Of a DNA stretch of 64,000 bases, positions 8,262 to 16,194 are shown in pieces (positions within the stretch are counted from its first letter, which is position 1; each line of letters begins with the position of its first letter). Location of the stretch: contig NZ_VIWU01000001.1 of assembly GCF_007994075.1 (NCBI RefSeq), positions 1,736,001 through 1,800,000 on the forward strand, read 5' to 3'. The notes under the pieces were generated by a model, which saw only the letters and a program-made list of their open reading frames with translations, searched no databases and was not told the origin of the DNA. The DNA is from Pseudonocardia hierapolitana. GTDB taxonomy: Bacteria > Actinomycetota > Actinomycetes > Mycobacteriales > Pseudonocardiaceae. The position numbers and the translations under genes are program-made.

Positions 8262-8621
8262 TCAGTGCTGGCCGGCGAGCCCCCTGTGGTCGGCCTGGGC
8301 GGCCGGTACCGCGGCGAGACCCACCGCGAGCGTCAGCACGCCGGCGATCCAGGACGTCCAGGCCGCGCCGGCCATGTCGGCGTATCCGAACACCCATGGC
8401 GAGATGAACAGCAGGACGCCCAGCACCGCGTGCACGTACTCGCTGGCCACCGAGCCGGGCTGCGCCAGCGACCACAGCGCCGTGGCGGCGATCAGCACGC
8501 CGAACACGATCAGCGACCACAGTGCGGCGGCGTCGGTGGACACCACGATGGGCGACAGGAGCGTGAGCACACCGATCACGAGTGCCGTCCAGTCCTGCCA
8601 CCGGTGCCATGTCCTGGTCAT
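8262..8621 (-). CDS. SPW-repeat membrane protein
   Basis: A 119-residue integral membrane protein with four predicted hydrophobic helices. It carries two copies of the SPW-type motif: LLSPIVVS in the first pair of helices and FISPWVFGY in the second. SPW proteins are common in actinobacteria; their function is unknown. The ATG at 8621 is preceded by AAGGGAAGGG-like purines. A TetR-type palindrome lies 43 bp upstream of the start, and the gene leads a probable SPW-tetR-nadD transcript. Confidence 0.82.
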   Translation of the reverse strand: MTRTWHRWQDWTALVIGVLTLLSPIVVSTDAAALWSLIVFGVLIAATALWSLAQPGSVASEYVHAVLGVLLFISPWVFGYADMAGAAWTSWIAGVLTLAVGLAAVPAAQADHRGLAGQH

Positions 8622-8663
8622 GGATATCACCCTTCCCTTGTGAGGAGATGACTTCATGATGCG

Positions 8664-8685
8664 CTTGACTGGCCGCCCGGTCAAG
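8664..8685. promoter_or_regulatory. Candidate TetR operator upstream of the SPW gene
   Basis: A 22-bp imperfect palindrome has perfect outer arms CTTGAC and GTCAAG. With the inner bases counted, 18 of 22 positions are symmetric. It is 43 bp upstream of the SPW start codon, a normal position for a repressor site. The adjacent TetR (7562-8167) is the obvious candidate binder. Confidence 0.5.
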
Positions 8686-8781
8686 ACGACTCGAGCCGAT
8701 CTTCTGAGACGTGCGGAACAGCAATGCGCTGCGGGGAGGCGACTGCGGAGCGGCGTGCGGGCCGGAGCGAAGCGGAGGCGA

Positions 8782-9402
8782 TCAGACGGAGTAGGCGTGG
8801 CGGAACTGGACACTGATGCGCGGCGCAGACGCCCGCGTCTTCGGCACGGCGTGCTGCCATGTGCGCTGGCAGGACCCGCCCATCACCAGCAGATCCCCGG
8901 GGCCGGGGAGGTAGCCGACGGAAGGCCCTCCGCCCGCGGGGCGCAGGCGGAACGGGCGCGGCGCACCGAGCGAGACCAGCGCGACGACGGCCTCGGGCAG
9001 CTCGCGGGCCACGCGGTCGCCGTGCCAGGCGACGCTGTCGGCACCGTCGCGGTACAGGTTCGCCCCGACCTGCGTGAACGCCACGCCGTACCGCTCGCTC
9101 AGCACGTCGGCCATCTCGCACAGCTCGGCGGGCGGCGCAGGGCCGTCGTCCAGCCGCCAGCGGTGGGTGAGCCGGGGCTCGGGGACGACGCGGTCGTACA
9201 TGCGCACCTCCCGCCCCGACCACGGGGTGTCCTCCAGCAGCCGGGCGAAGAGCGCGTCGGCCCCGCGGCACCAGCCGGGAGCGTGGTCGACCCAGGCCCC
9301 GTCGGCGAGCTCCCGCCGGCGCAGTGCGGCGAACGAGCGGTCCAGCTCGAGCACGGGCGCGTCGAGCAGGGAGGGCTGCCAGGCGAGGTCCGGTGCGGCC
9401 AT
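8782..9402 (-). CDS. alkB: AlkB-type alpha-ketoglutarate-dependent DNA repair dioxygenase
   Basis: A 206-residue AlkB homologue that should remove alkyl groups from DNA or RNA bases by Fe(II)/2-oxoglutarate oxidation. Visible motifs are NLYRDG, the metal-binding WHGDRV (HxD), the distal histidine in WQHAVPK, and the 2OG-binding RISVQFRHA near the C-terminus. A perfect LexA-type box lies 20 bp upstream of the ATG, so induction by DNA damage is likely. It stands alone, with opposite-function neighbours on both sides. Confidence 0.9.
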   Translation of the reverse strand: MAAPDLAWQPSLLDAPVLELDRSFAALRRRELADGAWVDHAPGWCRGADALFARLLEDTPWSGREVRMYDRVVPEPRLTHRWRLDDGPAPPAELCEMADVLSERYGVAFTQVGANLYRDGADSVAWHGDRVARELPEAVVALVSLGAPRPFRLRPAGGGPSVGYLPGPGDLLVMGGSCQRTWQHAVPKTRASAPRISVQFRHAYSV

Positions 9403-9421
9403 ACCGCCACGCTACCCCGAA

Positions 9422-9437
9422 TCGAACATCAGTTCGA
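9422..9437. promoter_or_regulatory. LexA (SOS) box upstream of alkB
   Basis: The sequence TCGAACATCAGTTCGA is a perfect match to the actinobacterial SOS consensus TCGAAC-N4-GTTCGA, extended by one more symmetric pair (A/T). It is centred about 28 bp upstream of the alkB start codon. Confidence 0.8.
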
Positions 9438-9448
9438 TGATGATCTCG

Positions 9449-9907
9449 CTACCGGAGCGGGATCTCCAGGTCGCGCTCCCCCTCCGCGCGCGGCCCGAAG
9501 ATCCGCCGCTCCGACTCGTCGATGACGAGGTCGTTGATGCTGGCCTCCCGCCGCACCATCAGACCGTGCTCGTCGAACTCCCAGTTCTCGTTGCCGTAGC
9601 TGCGGTACCAGATCCCGGACGCGTCATGGCACTCGTACTGGAAGCGCACGGCGATGCGGTTGCCGGCGAAGGCCCACAGCGACTTGCGCAGCGCGTAGTC
9701 CAGCTCGCGCTCCCACTTCTCGGTCAGGAACTCGACGATCTCCCGGCGGCCGCGGACGAAGCGGTCCCGGTTGCGCCACACCGAGTCCTCGCTGTAGGCG
9801 AGTGACACGCGTTCCGGGTCGCAGGTGTTCCAGGCGTCCTCGGCGGCCTGCACCTTCTGCCGCGCGGTCTCGAGCGTGAACGGGGGAAGCGGCGGGCGGT
9901 CGGCCAT
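9449..9907 (-). CDS. SnoaL/NTF2-like protein of the DUF1348 family
   Basis: A 152-residue NTF2-fold protein. It opens with [20 protein letters not shown] and carries [20 protein letters not shown] and the long [18 protein letters not shown] strand pair typical of DUF1348. No enzymatic activity is established for this family. Two TetR-type palindromes occupy the 40 bp between its start and the end of the upstream tetR, so it is probably that regulator's target. The start ATG is preceded by GAGGAGACC. Confidence 0.82.
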   Translation of the reverse strand: MADRPPLPPFTLETARQKVQAAEDAWNTCDPERVSLAYSEDSVWRNRDRFVRGRREIVEFLTEKWERELDYALRKSLWAFAGNRIAVRFQYECHDASGIWYRSYGNENWEFDEHGLMVRREASINDLVIDESERRIFGPRAEGERDLEIPLR

Positions 9908-9924
9908 CGGGTCTCCTCACGGCG

Positions 9925-9966
9925 AGAACGAGCGTTCTCACCGAGCCTAGAGAACGCTCGTTCTCG
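9925..9966. promoter_or_regulatory. Two adjacent GAGAACG-N2-CGTTCTC palindromes
   Basis: GAGAACGAGCGTTCTC (9925-9940) and GAGAACGCTCGTTCTC (9951-9966) are exact reverse complements of each other, 10 bp apart. They lie directly upstream of the DUF1348 gene; the second overlaps the last codons of tetR. A related copy precedes tetR itself. The AACG-N2-CGTT core is typical of TetR operators. The GAAC-N4-GTTC spacing would also fit a weak LexA box. Confidence 0.65.
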
Positions 9967-10534
9967 GATCAACACCGGCCGCACGGAGCAGCGCATCCGC
10001 GGCGGTGCGCGCCTGGGCTGCGGGGGCGTCCGTGCCGAGGATGCCCGCCGTGACCATGGCACCCTCGGCGAGCAGCACCAGCTGCGGGGCGAGCCCGGCC
10101 GGCGCGCCCGCGTCGGCGACGAGACCCGCGACGTAGTCGGCGAAGGCCTGCTTGTGGGCCCGGGCCTGCCGGGCCATCGCCTCCGACACGGCGCCGAGCT
10201 CGCCGAACCCGTTGATCCACGCGCAGCCGCGGAACCCAGGCTCCCGGAACCACGACCCGAGCCAGTCGAACACCGCGAGGATGCGCTCGCGCGGGTCCGC
10301 CACCTCCTCCACCGCCGCCGCGAGCCGTCCCCTCCACCGGACGTCCCGGCGCTGCAGGTAGGCCTCGACCAGGTTCTCCTTCGCCGGGTAGAGCGCATAG
10401 ACGCGCTTGAGGGGCAGGCCGGCCCCGGCACGGATCTCGTCCATGCCGACCGACTGGATCCCGCGGGCGTAGAACAGCTCCTCCGCGGCGTCGAGCAGGC
10501 AGGTACGGGCGGTCTCGGTGTCGGGCGGTGCCAT
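9947..10534 (-). CDS. TetR family transcriptional regulator
   Basis: A 195-residue TetR protein of the LmrA/YxaF-like type. The HTH is within about residues 8-55 (CLLDAAEELFYARGIQSVGM, GLPLKRVYALYPAKENLV), followed by a ligand domain with the FRGCAWINGFGELG segment. The ATG at 10534 has GAGGA 6 nt upstream; the earlier in-frame start at 10570 overlaps a palindromic operator and is less likely. It is flanked on both sides by the same GAACG-N2-CGTTC palindrome, indicating autoregulation and control of the DUF1348 gene. Confidence 0.87.
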   Translation of the reverse strand: MAPPDTETARTCLLDAAEELFYARGIQSVGMDEIRAGAGLPLKRVYALYPAKENLVEAYLQRRDVRWRGRLAAAVEEVADPRERILAVFDWLGSWFREPGFRGCAWINGFGELGAVSEAMARQARAHKQAFADYVAGLVADAGAPAGLAPQLVLLAEGAMVTAGILGTDAPAAQARTAADALLRAAGVDPRTSVL

Positions 10535-10551
10535 GGCGGTCCTCGTCGGCG

Positions 10552-10567
10552 GGGAACGGTCGTTCTC
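10552..10567. promoter_or_regulatory. Third GAACG-N2-CGTTC palindrome, upstream of tetR
   Basis: GGGAACGGTCGTTCTC lies 18 bp upstream of the tetR start codon and shares the core and spacing of the pair at 9925-9966. This position fits autorepression. Confidence 0.6.
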
Positions 10568-10580
10568 CACGCTACCGCCG

Positions 10581-11999
10581 TCACACCGGCAACAGTGCCT
10601 CCACCACGTCGGCGAGCTGGGCGGCGGTGCGGCACTCGTGCATCGGGAGGACCTCGGCGTATCGCAGGGCGGCCGAGTCGCCGCTGCCCCACTGCCGCCG
10701 CGGCTCCGGGTTGAGCCAGTGGGCGTGGCGGGCCTGCCCGACCAGCCGCGTCAGCACCTTCAGGTTCGGGTCGCGGTAGTTGGTGCGCCCGTCGCCCAGC
10801 ACGAGCAGGGAGGTCCTCGGCCCGACCGCGTCGCCCCAGTGCTCGGCGAAGCCGCCGAACGAGCCGCCGTAGTCGCTGTGCCCGTCGAACGCGACGAGGT
10901 CGGCCTCGCGCAGCACCCGCTGCATCACACCGGAGAGCTCCGCTCCGGGCTCGAACAGGTGCGTGACCTCGTCGGAACGCTCGACGAACGCGAACACCCG
11001 CACCTTGCTGAACTGCTCGCGCAGCGCCTGCACCAGCAGCAGGGTGAAATGGCTGAACCCGGCGACCGACCCGGACACGTCGCACAGCACCACCAGTTCG
11101 GGCCGACCGGGCCTTCGCTTGCGGTGGGCCGGGCGCATCGGCACGCCACCGGTGGACATCGACCGCCGCAGCGTGCGCCGCATGTCGAGCTCGCCGCGCT
11201 TGGAGTGCCGGCGGCGCACCGCGAGCCGGGACGCGAGCCGGCGGGCCAGCGAGTGCACCGTGCGCCGCAGCCGGGCCAGCTGCTCGGCGTGGGCGGAGAG
11301 GAACTCGACCTGTTCGACCTGGGTCGGTACCGCGGAGCGCGCGACCTGCTCGCGGCCCCGGACCTCCGCGGTGCGCCTGCGCACCTCGTCGGTGACCATC
11401 CGGCGGAACGCGGCGATGCGGTCGCGGACCTCCCGCCGCAGCACCTCGTCGGCGAAGCCGTCCTCATCGGCGCCCGCCTTCAGGTCGGCGATGATCTGCG
11501 CCAGCAGCGTCTCCGGGGAGAGCACGCGCAGCGCCTGGTAGGCCGACCAGCCCGGTTGCGCCGCCGCCCCACGCACCCCGGTGCCCGCGGCGCCGGAGCG
11601 CCCCAGCGCGTCGACGGCCGCACGGGCCAGCTCGGCGAGCGCGCCCGGGTCGCCGTCCCGCAGCAGGTCGACCAGCACGGCGCGCAGTGCGTCGACGTCC
11701 ACCGGTCCGTCGTCGACCCGGGGCACCTCCACCGGACGGGCCCCGGCTCCCAGCGCGGCCGGGAAGTACAGGTCGAACAGCGGGTCGAACACCTCGCGCT
11801 GCCCGGACCGGCGCAACAGCGCGGCCGCCAGGCCTTCCCGCAGGTGATCGCGGTGCGTGAGGTCGAGGGCGGTGAGCACGCGCGCGGCGTCGATCGTCTC
11901 CCCCGGCCCGACCGAGACCCCGCGGCGGCGCAGTGCGCCGACGAAGTCGACCAGGTGCCCTGGCAGGCCGTGCTCGGGGACGGACAGCACCGGCTCCAC
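10581..11999 (-). CDS. VWA domain-containing CoxE-like protein
   Basis: A 472-residue CoxE-type protein. It has a helical N-terminal half, a basic linker rich in Arg (about 250-320), then a von Willebrand A domain whose metal site reads VVLCDVSGSVAGFS (DxSxS). Such proteins work with a MoxR-type AAA ATPase as a metal-insertion or chaperone pair. In related genomes the MoxR gene is adjacent; here it is 8 kb away (20164-21039) on the same strand. The GTG at 11999 gives VEPVLSVPEHG; a longer TTG/ATG-led version is possible but is not supported by an RBS. Confidence 0.85.
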   Translation of the reverse strand: MEPVLSVPEHGLPGHLVDFVGALRRRGVSVGPGETIDAARVLTALDLTHRDHLREGLAAALLRRSGQREVFDPLFDLYFPAALGAGARPVEVPRVDDGPVDVDALRAVLVDLLRDGDPGALAELARAAVDALGRSGAAGTGVRGAAAQPGWSAYQALRVLSPETLLAQIIADLKAGADEDGFADEVLRREVRDRIAAFRRMVTDEVRRRTAEVRGREQVARSAVPTQVEQVEFLSAHAEQLARLRRTVHSLARRLASRLAVRRRHSKRGELDMRRTLRRSMSTGGVPMRPAHRKRRPGRPELVVLCDVSGSVAGFSHFTLLLVQALREQFSKVRVFAFVERSDEVTHLFEPGAELSGVMQRVLREADLVAFDGHSDYGGSFGGFAEHWGDAVGPRTSLLVLGDGRTNYRDPNLKVLTRLVGQARHAHWLNPEPRRQWGSGDSAALRYAEVLPMHECRTAAQLADVVEALLPV

Positions 12000-12135
12000 C
12001 CGGCCATCATGCCGCGTCACGACGGCGCGGCACGCTGCCGACGTGCAGATCGTCTCCATCGGGGGGCCGTCCGGCCACCGGGCGAGGCCGTCACGATCGG
12101 GTAACGCCAGGGCAACGCGGCGCCCCTAGAGTCTC

Positions 12136-12153
12136 TTGAACCGGTTGGTTCAA
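12136..12153. promoter_or_regulatory. Cluster A operator 1
   Basis: TTGAACCGGTTGGTTCAA is an 18-bp palindrome (TTGAACC-N4-GGTTCAA) ending 15 bp before the TauD-like start codon and overlapping the expected core promoter. The same palindrome precedes the ABC operon (13874) and the PhyH gene (19221). Confidence 0.75.
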
Positions 12154-12168
12154 CGACAGGAGCGCGCC

Positions 12169-13023
12169 ATGCAGCTGAGTTCCGACCTCGCCGAGGCCTG
12201 CGTCGTGCCCCGCCGGGTGTCGTCCCCGGAGGAGGCCCGCGAGGTCGTGGACTCCGAGGGCGCCGCGATCGTGAGCGGCATCGCCGACGAGGAGGCGGCC
12301 ATCGCCTTCGGCAGGGCGATGCTGGGTGCGGATCTGCGGCGCATCGGCCGGCAGATCGAGGTCACCAGGAAACGGGGCGAGGAGGAGAGCGCGAAGGTCG
12401 CGAAGCAGCCGGCCGACGCCCGCGGCCGCAAGCGCAGGTTCGTCACCGACACGTCGCTCCCGATGCCCGCGCACAACGACGGGTTCGCCTTCGGCGACTA
12501 CGCGCCGGACCGGCTGTTCCTGTTCAGCGAGCGCCCGGCGGTCACCGGCGGCGAGTCGTTCCTGATCGACGGCGTCGCCGTGCTCGACATCCTCGAGCGC
12601 GATCCGGCGAACGCGCAGATGGTCCGGTTCTGCCGCACCGTCGACATCGACCACTCCGAGCCGAACTTCCCGCAGGGCACGTACTCGCCGATCCTGCGCA
12701 CCACGCCCGCCGGGCGCACGCAGGTGCGCCACCACCCCTACCTCGCGCCGGTCACGGGACCGGATGAGGAGGCGCAGTGGCCGTTCGTCAAGCACTGGAC
12801 CGCCGCGGTGACCGCCGCGCGCGACTCCGGGGCCCGGTTCCGCCTGGAGGCGGGCGAGATGGCGTGCGTGGACAACTACCGGCTCTTCCACGGCCGCCAC
12901 GGCTACACCGACCCGGCGCGCACGCTCTACTCGATCTGGGGCTGGAGCAGCGCGGCCGTGGCCGTGCCGGCCGGTGAGCTGGACATCGTGATGCCGAAGG
13001 CGCCTGCTCAGCTGGCCGGCTGA
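12169..13023 (+). CDS. TauD/TfdA family Fe(II)/2-oxoglutarate dioxygenase
   Basis: A 284-residue TauD-like oxygenase of the clavaminate-synthase-like superfamily. The metal triad appears as PAHNDG (HxD near residue 98) and the distal histidine in FHGRHGYTDPA, followed by the Arg that binds 2OG in PARTLYSIWGW. The ATG at 12169 has AGGAG 6 nt upstream; an in-frame GTG/TTG further up lies in the operator. It is the first gene of cluster A and points toward the TetR regulator. The substrate is unknown; taurine is not indicated, because no sulfonate genes are present. Confidence 0.84.
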   Translation: MQLSSDLAEACVVPRRVSSPEEAREVVDSEGAAIVSGIADEEAAIAFGRAMLGADLRRIGRQIEVTRKRGEEESAKVAKQPADARGRKRRFVTDTSLPMPAHNDGFAFGDYAPDRLFLFSERPAVTGGESFLIDGVAVLDILERDPANAQMVRFCRTVDIDHSEPNFPQGTYSPILRTTPAGRTQVRHHPYLAPVTGPDEEAQWPFVKHWTAAVTAARDSGARFRLEAGEMACVDNYRLFHGRHGYTDPARTLYSIWGWSSAAVAVPAGELDIVMPKAPAQLAG

Positions 13024-13206
13024 GCGGAGCTTGCGGAGCGAACATCAACGCTGAGCGGAGCTTGCGGAGCGAACATCAACGCTGAGCGGAGCTTGCGGAG
13101 CGAACATCAACGCTGAGCGGAGCTTGCGGAGCGAACATCAACGCTGAGCGGAGCTTGCGGAGCGAACATCAACGCTGAGCGGAGCTTGCGGAGCGAACAT
13201 CAACGC
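13021..13206. repeat. Six perfect tandem copies of a 31-bp unit
   Basis: Six identical units begin at 13021, 13052, 13083, 13114, 13145 and 13176. Each starts TGAGCGGAGCTTGCGGAGCG and ends ATCAACGC. The first unit supplies the TGA of the oxygenase gene; the last supplies the TGA of the convergent tetR (13200-13202). The array therefore fills exactly the space between two stop codons. The unit length is not a multiple of three. Confidence 0.95.
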
Positions 13207-13787
13207 TGAGCAGCTGCTTTGCAGCGCTCCGCGAAGGCGGCCGCGGTGCCGGCGTAGCTGGCCGCCACCGCGTCCGCGTCGCCCGTGGAGAGCAGGTCGA
13301 ACTGCAGCCCGCGCCAGACGGCGACGATCTCGCGGGCCAGAGCGGCGGCCTCCGCTGCGGGGATGCCCTCGGCGTGCAGCGCCTTGGCGACCTGGTTGGT
13401 CCAGTCGTGCCCGACGCGGGCGAGGAAGTCGTCGAACCGGCCGGGGTTGTGCACGGCCTGGCCGAAGACCTCGAAGAACAGCTGCAGGAACGGGAGGTTC
13501 TCCCGTGCCGCGATGCCCCGCCACGCCGCGAGCAGCCGGTCGACGAGCGGGACACCCGGGTCGTCGAGGGCCGCCATGCCCGCGGTGAACGCGGGGAACC
13601 GCTGCGCCGCTTCCGCAAGGGCCTGCCCGATCAGCTGCTCCTTCGAGCCGAAGTAGTACAGCAGCATGCGGTTGTTCGTGCCGATCGCGGCGCCGAGGCC
13701 GCGCAGCGTCATCCCGGCGATGCCGTGCTCGAGGACGTAGTCGGCGATGAGCCGGAGCAGCCGGTCCCGCTCCGGTTCGCCACCCAT
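13200..13787 (-). CDS. TetR family regulator of cluster A (predicted)
   Basis: A 195-residue TetR protein. The HTH is within residues 8-52 (LLRLIADYVLEHGIAGMT, LGAAIGTNNRMLLYYFGSKEQ), and the ligand domain contains the PFLQLFFEVFGQAVHNPG helix. It is divergent from the ABC operon, and one copy of the 18-bp palindrome lies in the shared promoter (13874-13891). Two more copies precede the flanking oxygenase genes. Local repressor of the whole cluster is the simplest reading. Its stop codon is part of the 31-bp repeat array. Confidence 0.87.
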   Translation of the reverse strand: MGGEPERDRLLRLIADYVLEHGIAGMTLRGLGAAIGTNNRMLLYYFGSKEQLIGQALAEAAQRFPAFTAGMAALDDPGVPLVDRLLAAWRGIAARENLPFLQLFFEVFGQAVHNPGRFDDFLARVGHDWTNQVAKALHAEGIPAAEAAALAREIVAVWRGLQFDLLSTGDADAVAASYAGTAAAFAERCKAAAQR

Positions 13788-13873
13788 GGCGCAGCACGGT
13801 AGCCCAGGCGTCAGGCGTTACGTGCGGGCGCCGCGTGCGCAACACGGCAGCAACCAGTGCTCCATAGCGTGAC

Positions 13874-13891
13874 GTGAACCGCGCGATTCAC
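13874..13891. promoter_or_regulatory. Cluster A operator 2
   Basis: GTGAACCGCGCGATTCAC, an 18-bp palindrome with one asymmetric position inside the arms, lies between the divergent tetR (start 13787) and the ABC ATPase gene (start 13908). It ends 16 bp before the ATPase ATG. It matches the TGAACC-N4-GGTTCA consensus of the other two sites except for one base. Confidence 0.7.
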
Positions 13892-13907
13892 CCACGGAGC
13901 CGCCTGC

Positions 13908-14699
13908 ATGCTCACCCGCCCCAGCACCACCACCGCGATCGCCCTCACCGGCATCGTCAAGGAGTTCCCACTGCGCCGGGGCGAGACGGTGCGGGCCCTC
14001 GACCACCTCGATCTCGAGATCGGCCACGGCGAGTTCGTGGCGCTGCTGGGCCCGTCGGGCTGCGGGAAGTCCACGGTGCTACGCCTGGTCGCGGGCCTCG
14101 AGCGGGCGACGGAGGGCGATGTCGCCGTGGAGGGCGCCGGCCCGGCGGACCTGATCCGCAGCCATCGCCTCGGTGTGGCGTTCCAGGAGCACGCCCTCCT
14201 GCCGTGGGCCACGGCCCGCGACAACGTCGCGCTCCCCTTCCGCGTGGCGGGCCGCCCCGTCGACCACGAGCGCGTCGCCGCCCTGCTCGCCCTCGTCGGG
14301 CTGGCGGGGTTCGAGTCGGCGCGGCCGCGGCAGCTGTCCGGCGGGATGCGCCAGCGCGTCGCCATCGCCCGCGCGCTCGCGCTGGAACCCGACGTCCTGC
14401 TGCTCGACGAGCCGTTCGGCGCCCTCGATGCGGTCACGCGCAGGCGGATGAACCTCGAGCTCGCCCGCATCTGGGCGGAGCAGCGGATCACGACCCTGCT
14501 CGTCACCCACGACGTCGACGAGGCCGTGCTGCTCGCCGACCGCGTCGTCGTCATGACCGGGCGGCCGGGCCGGGTACGCCACGTCCGGGAGATCGGGATC
14601 CCGCGCCCGCGCGGCACGGAGGTCACCCGCGACCCCGGGTTCCACCAGATCGTCGACGAGCTCACCGCGCTGCTCGACGACCCCGAGGTGGCGCCGTGA
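13908..14699 (+). CDS. NitT/TauT-type ABC transporter ATP-binding protein
   Basis: A 263-residue ABC ATPase of the SsuB/TauB/ThiZ group. Walker A is GPSGCGKST, the Q-loop is FQEHALLPWATA, the signature is LSGGMRQRVAIARAL, Walker B is LLLDEPFGALD, and the H-loop is LLVTHDVDEAVLLADRV. The stop overlaps the start of the first permease (GTGA). It is the first gene of a five-gene operon (ATPase, two permeases, binding protein, deaminase) behind operator 2. Confidence 0.93.
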   Translation: MLTRPSTTTAIALTGIVKEFPLRRGETVRALDHLDLEIGHGEFVALLGPSGCGKSTVLRLVAGLERATEGDVAVEGAGPADLIRSHRLGVAFQEHALLPWATARDNVALPFRVAGRPVDHERVAALLALVGLAGFESARPRQLSGGMRQRVAIARALALEPDVLLLDEPFGALDAVTRRRMNLELARIWAEQRITTLLVTHDVDEAVLLADRVVVMTGRPGRVRHVREIGIPRPRGTEVTRDPGFHQIVDELTALLDDPEVAP

Positions 14700-15439
14700 G
14701 AGCCGCCGACCGTGGCCTCGCCACGGCCGGTGCGCTCGCGGTGCTCGTGCTGGCCGAGTTGATCGGGCGGACCGGACTCGGCGGGGTCGGGTGGCCGCCG
14801 ATCAGCGAGGTGCTGCTCTACCTCACCGAGCCGTCGGCCCGGCAGCTGCTCGGCAGGGCGCTCGCCGCCACCGGGGCGGCCGCTGGCGCGGGCTTCGTGC
14901 TCGGGACGATCGTCGCGCTGCTGGTCACAGCCCTGGGCGCGTTGCTCCCGAGCACGGCGCCCGGCCTGGACCGGCTGGCCGCCGTGGTCCACGCGGTGCC
15001 GCTCATCGCCGTCGGCCCGCTGCTGATCACGATCGCCGGCCGGGACGCCACCCCGACGCTGGTGGCCGCACTCGCCGCCGGGTTCGCGGTGTTCGTCGCG
15101 GCCACGTCCGCGCTCGCCGCGACGAACGCCGCCCAGCGCGACGTGTTCGCCGTGCTCGGCGCGGGGCGGCTGGTCACGCTCCTGCGGCTGCAGCTGCCGG
15201 CAGGCGTGCCGCTGATCGTCGACGGGCTCACCCTCGCCGCCCCGGCCGCGGTGCTCGGCGCCGTGATCGGCGAGTGGTTCGGGGCGCGCCGCGGCATCGG
15301 CGTGCTCCTGGTCAGCTCGATGCAGAACCTGCAGGTCGAGCAGCTGTGGGCGGCGGCGCTCACCGCGGCCGCGGTGTCGCTGCTCGCCTACGTGCTGCTC
15401 GTGGCGCTGCGCGGCGTGGTGAACCGGAGGTTCTCGTGA
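14696..15439 (+). CDS. ABC transporter permease (BPD type), first copy
   Basis: A 247-residue membrane protein with about six hydrophobic helices. The binding-protein-dependent transport motif appears in the C-terminal half (AVLGAGRLVTLLRLQLPAGVP, the EAA-like loop that contacts the ATPase). The GTG start overlaps the ATPase stop. It belongs to the SsuC/TauC/ThiX family. Two different permeases in one operon suggest a heterodimeric channel. Confidence 0.88.
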   Translation: MRAADRGLATAGALAVLVLAELIGRTGLGGVGWPPISEVLLYLTEPSARQLLGRALAATGAAAGAGFVLGTIVALLVTALGALLPSTAPGLDRLAAVVHAVPLIAVGPLLITIAGRDATPTLVAALAAGFAVFVAATSALAATNAAQRDVFAVLGAGRLVTLLRLQLPAGVPLIVDGLTLAAPAAVLGAVIGEWFGARRGIGVLLVSSMQNLQVEQLWAAALTAAAVSLLAYVLLVALRGVVNRRFS

Positions 15440-16173
15440 GAACCGCGCTCTCCCGCTACTGGACGGTGCTCGCGCTGCTCGTCGCCTGGCAGCTGTACTC
15501 GTCGCTCTCCGGCCTCAACCGGATCGTCGTGCCCGGGCCCGTCAGCGTGTTCGGCGACGTCGTCACCAACGTCGGCGTCTACCTGCCCGACCTCGCCTGG
15601 ACCCTCGGCATGGCCGCGGCCGGGCTCGCGGTGGGGATGGCGCTGGGTACCGCGCTCGCCGTGGCGGTGTGGTCGTCGCGGGTCGTGTCCGGGATGATGA
15701 CGCCGCTCGCGCTGATCATGCGCTCGGTGCCGGTGGTCGCGATGATCCCGGTGCTGGCCAGGGTGTTCGGCTACGGCTGGACCACCGTGCTGGTGATCAC
15801 GAGCGTCGTCTCGTTCTTCCCGGCGTTCGTGCTGGTCGGCGCCCGCCTGCGGGACGCGCCGCCCGCCACGTCCGACCTCATGGCCGTGCTCGGCGCCTCC
15901 CGCGGCACGCTGCTGCGGCGCCTGCTCCTCCCGCACGCGGTGCCCGGCCTGCTCGTGGCGTTCCGGCTGACGGCGTCCACCGCCGTGCTCGGCGCGATGC
16001 TCGCCGAGTACCTGATGGGCGGCCGCGGCCTCGGCACGCTGTTCGCCCAGTCGGTCAGCTTCTACCAGGTCGACCGGGCGTGGGGCACCGCGCTCGTCGC
16101 GACCGTCGTCTCCGTCGCCTGCTTCGTGGCCGCCCGCGCCGTCGAGCGCTGGGGCGTCGCGCGGTTCACCTGA
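15436..16173 (+). CDS. ABC transporter permease (BPD type), second copy
   Basis: A 245-residue membrane permease with the EAA-like loop LGASRGTLLRRLLLPHAVPG and a typical C-terminal GGRGLGTLFAQ segment. The GTG start overlaps the previous stop (GTGA). It is only moderately similar to the first permease, as expected for a heterodimeric pair in NitT/TauT-type systems. Confidence 0.88.
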   Translation: MRTALSRYWTVLALLVAWQLYSSLSGLNRIVVPGPVSVFGDVVTNVGVYLPDLAWTLGMAAAGLAVGMALGTALAVAVWSSRVVSGMMTPLALIMRSVPVVAMIPVLARVFGYGWTTVLVITSVVSFFPAFVLVGARLRDAPPATSDLMAVLGASRGTLLRRLLLPHAVPGLLVAFRLTASTAVLGAMLAEYLMGGRGLGTLFAQSVSFYQVDRAWGTALVATVVSVACFVAARAVERWGVARFT

Positions 16174-16194
16174 TCCCACCCCGAGGAGATCACC

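Noticed and set aside
9925..10567. GAAC-N4-GTTC palindromes as LexA boxes
   Set aside because: The spacing fits the LexA core, but the outer bases (GA/GG instead of TC) and the three copies flanking a TetR gene favour a TetR operator. LexA binding is not excluded.
13021..13206. Tandem repeat as a CRISPR array
   Set aside because: Units are directly contiguous with no unique spacers and no cas genes are present.
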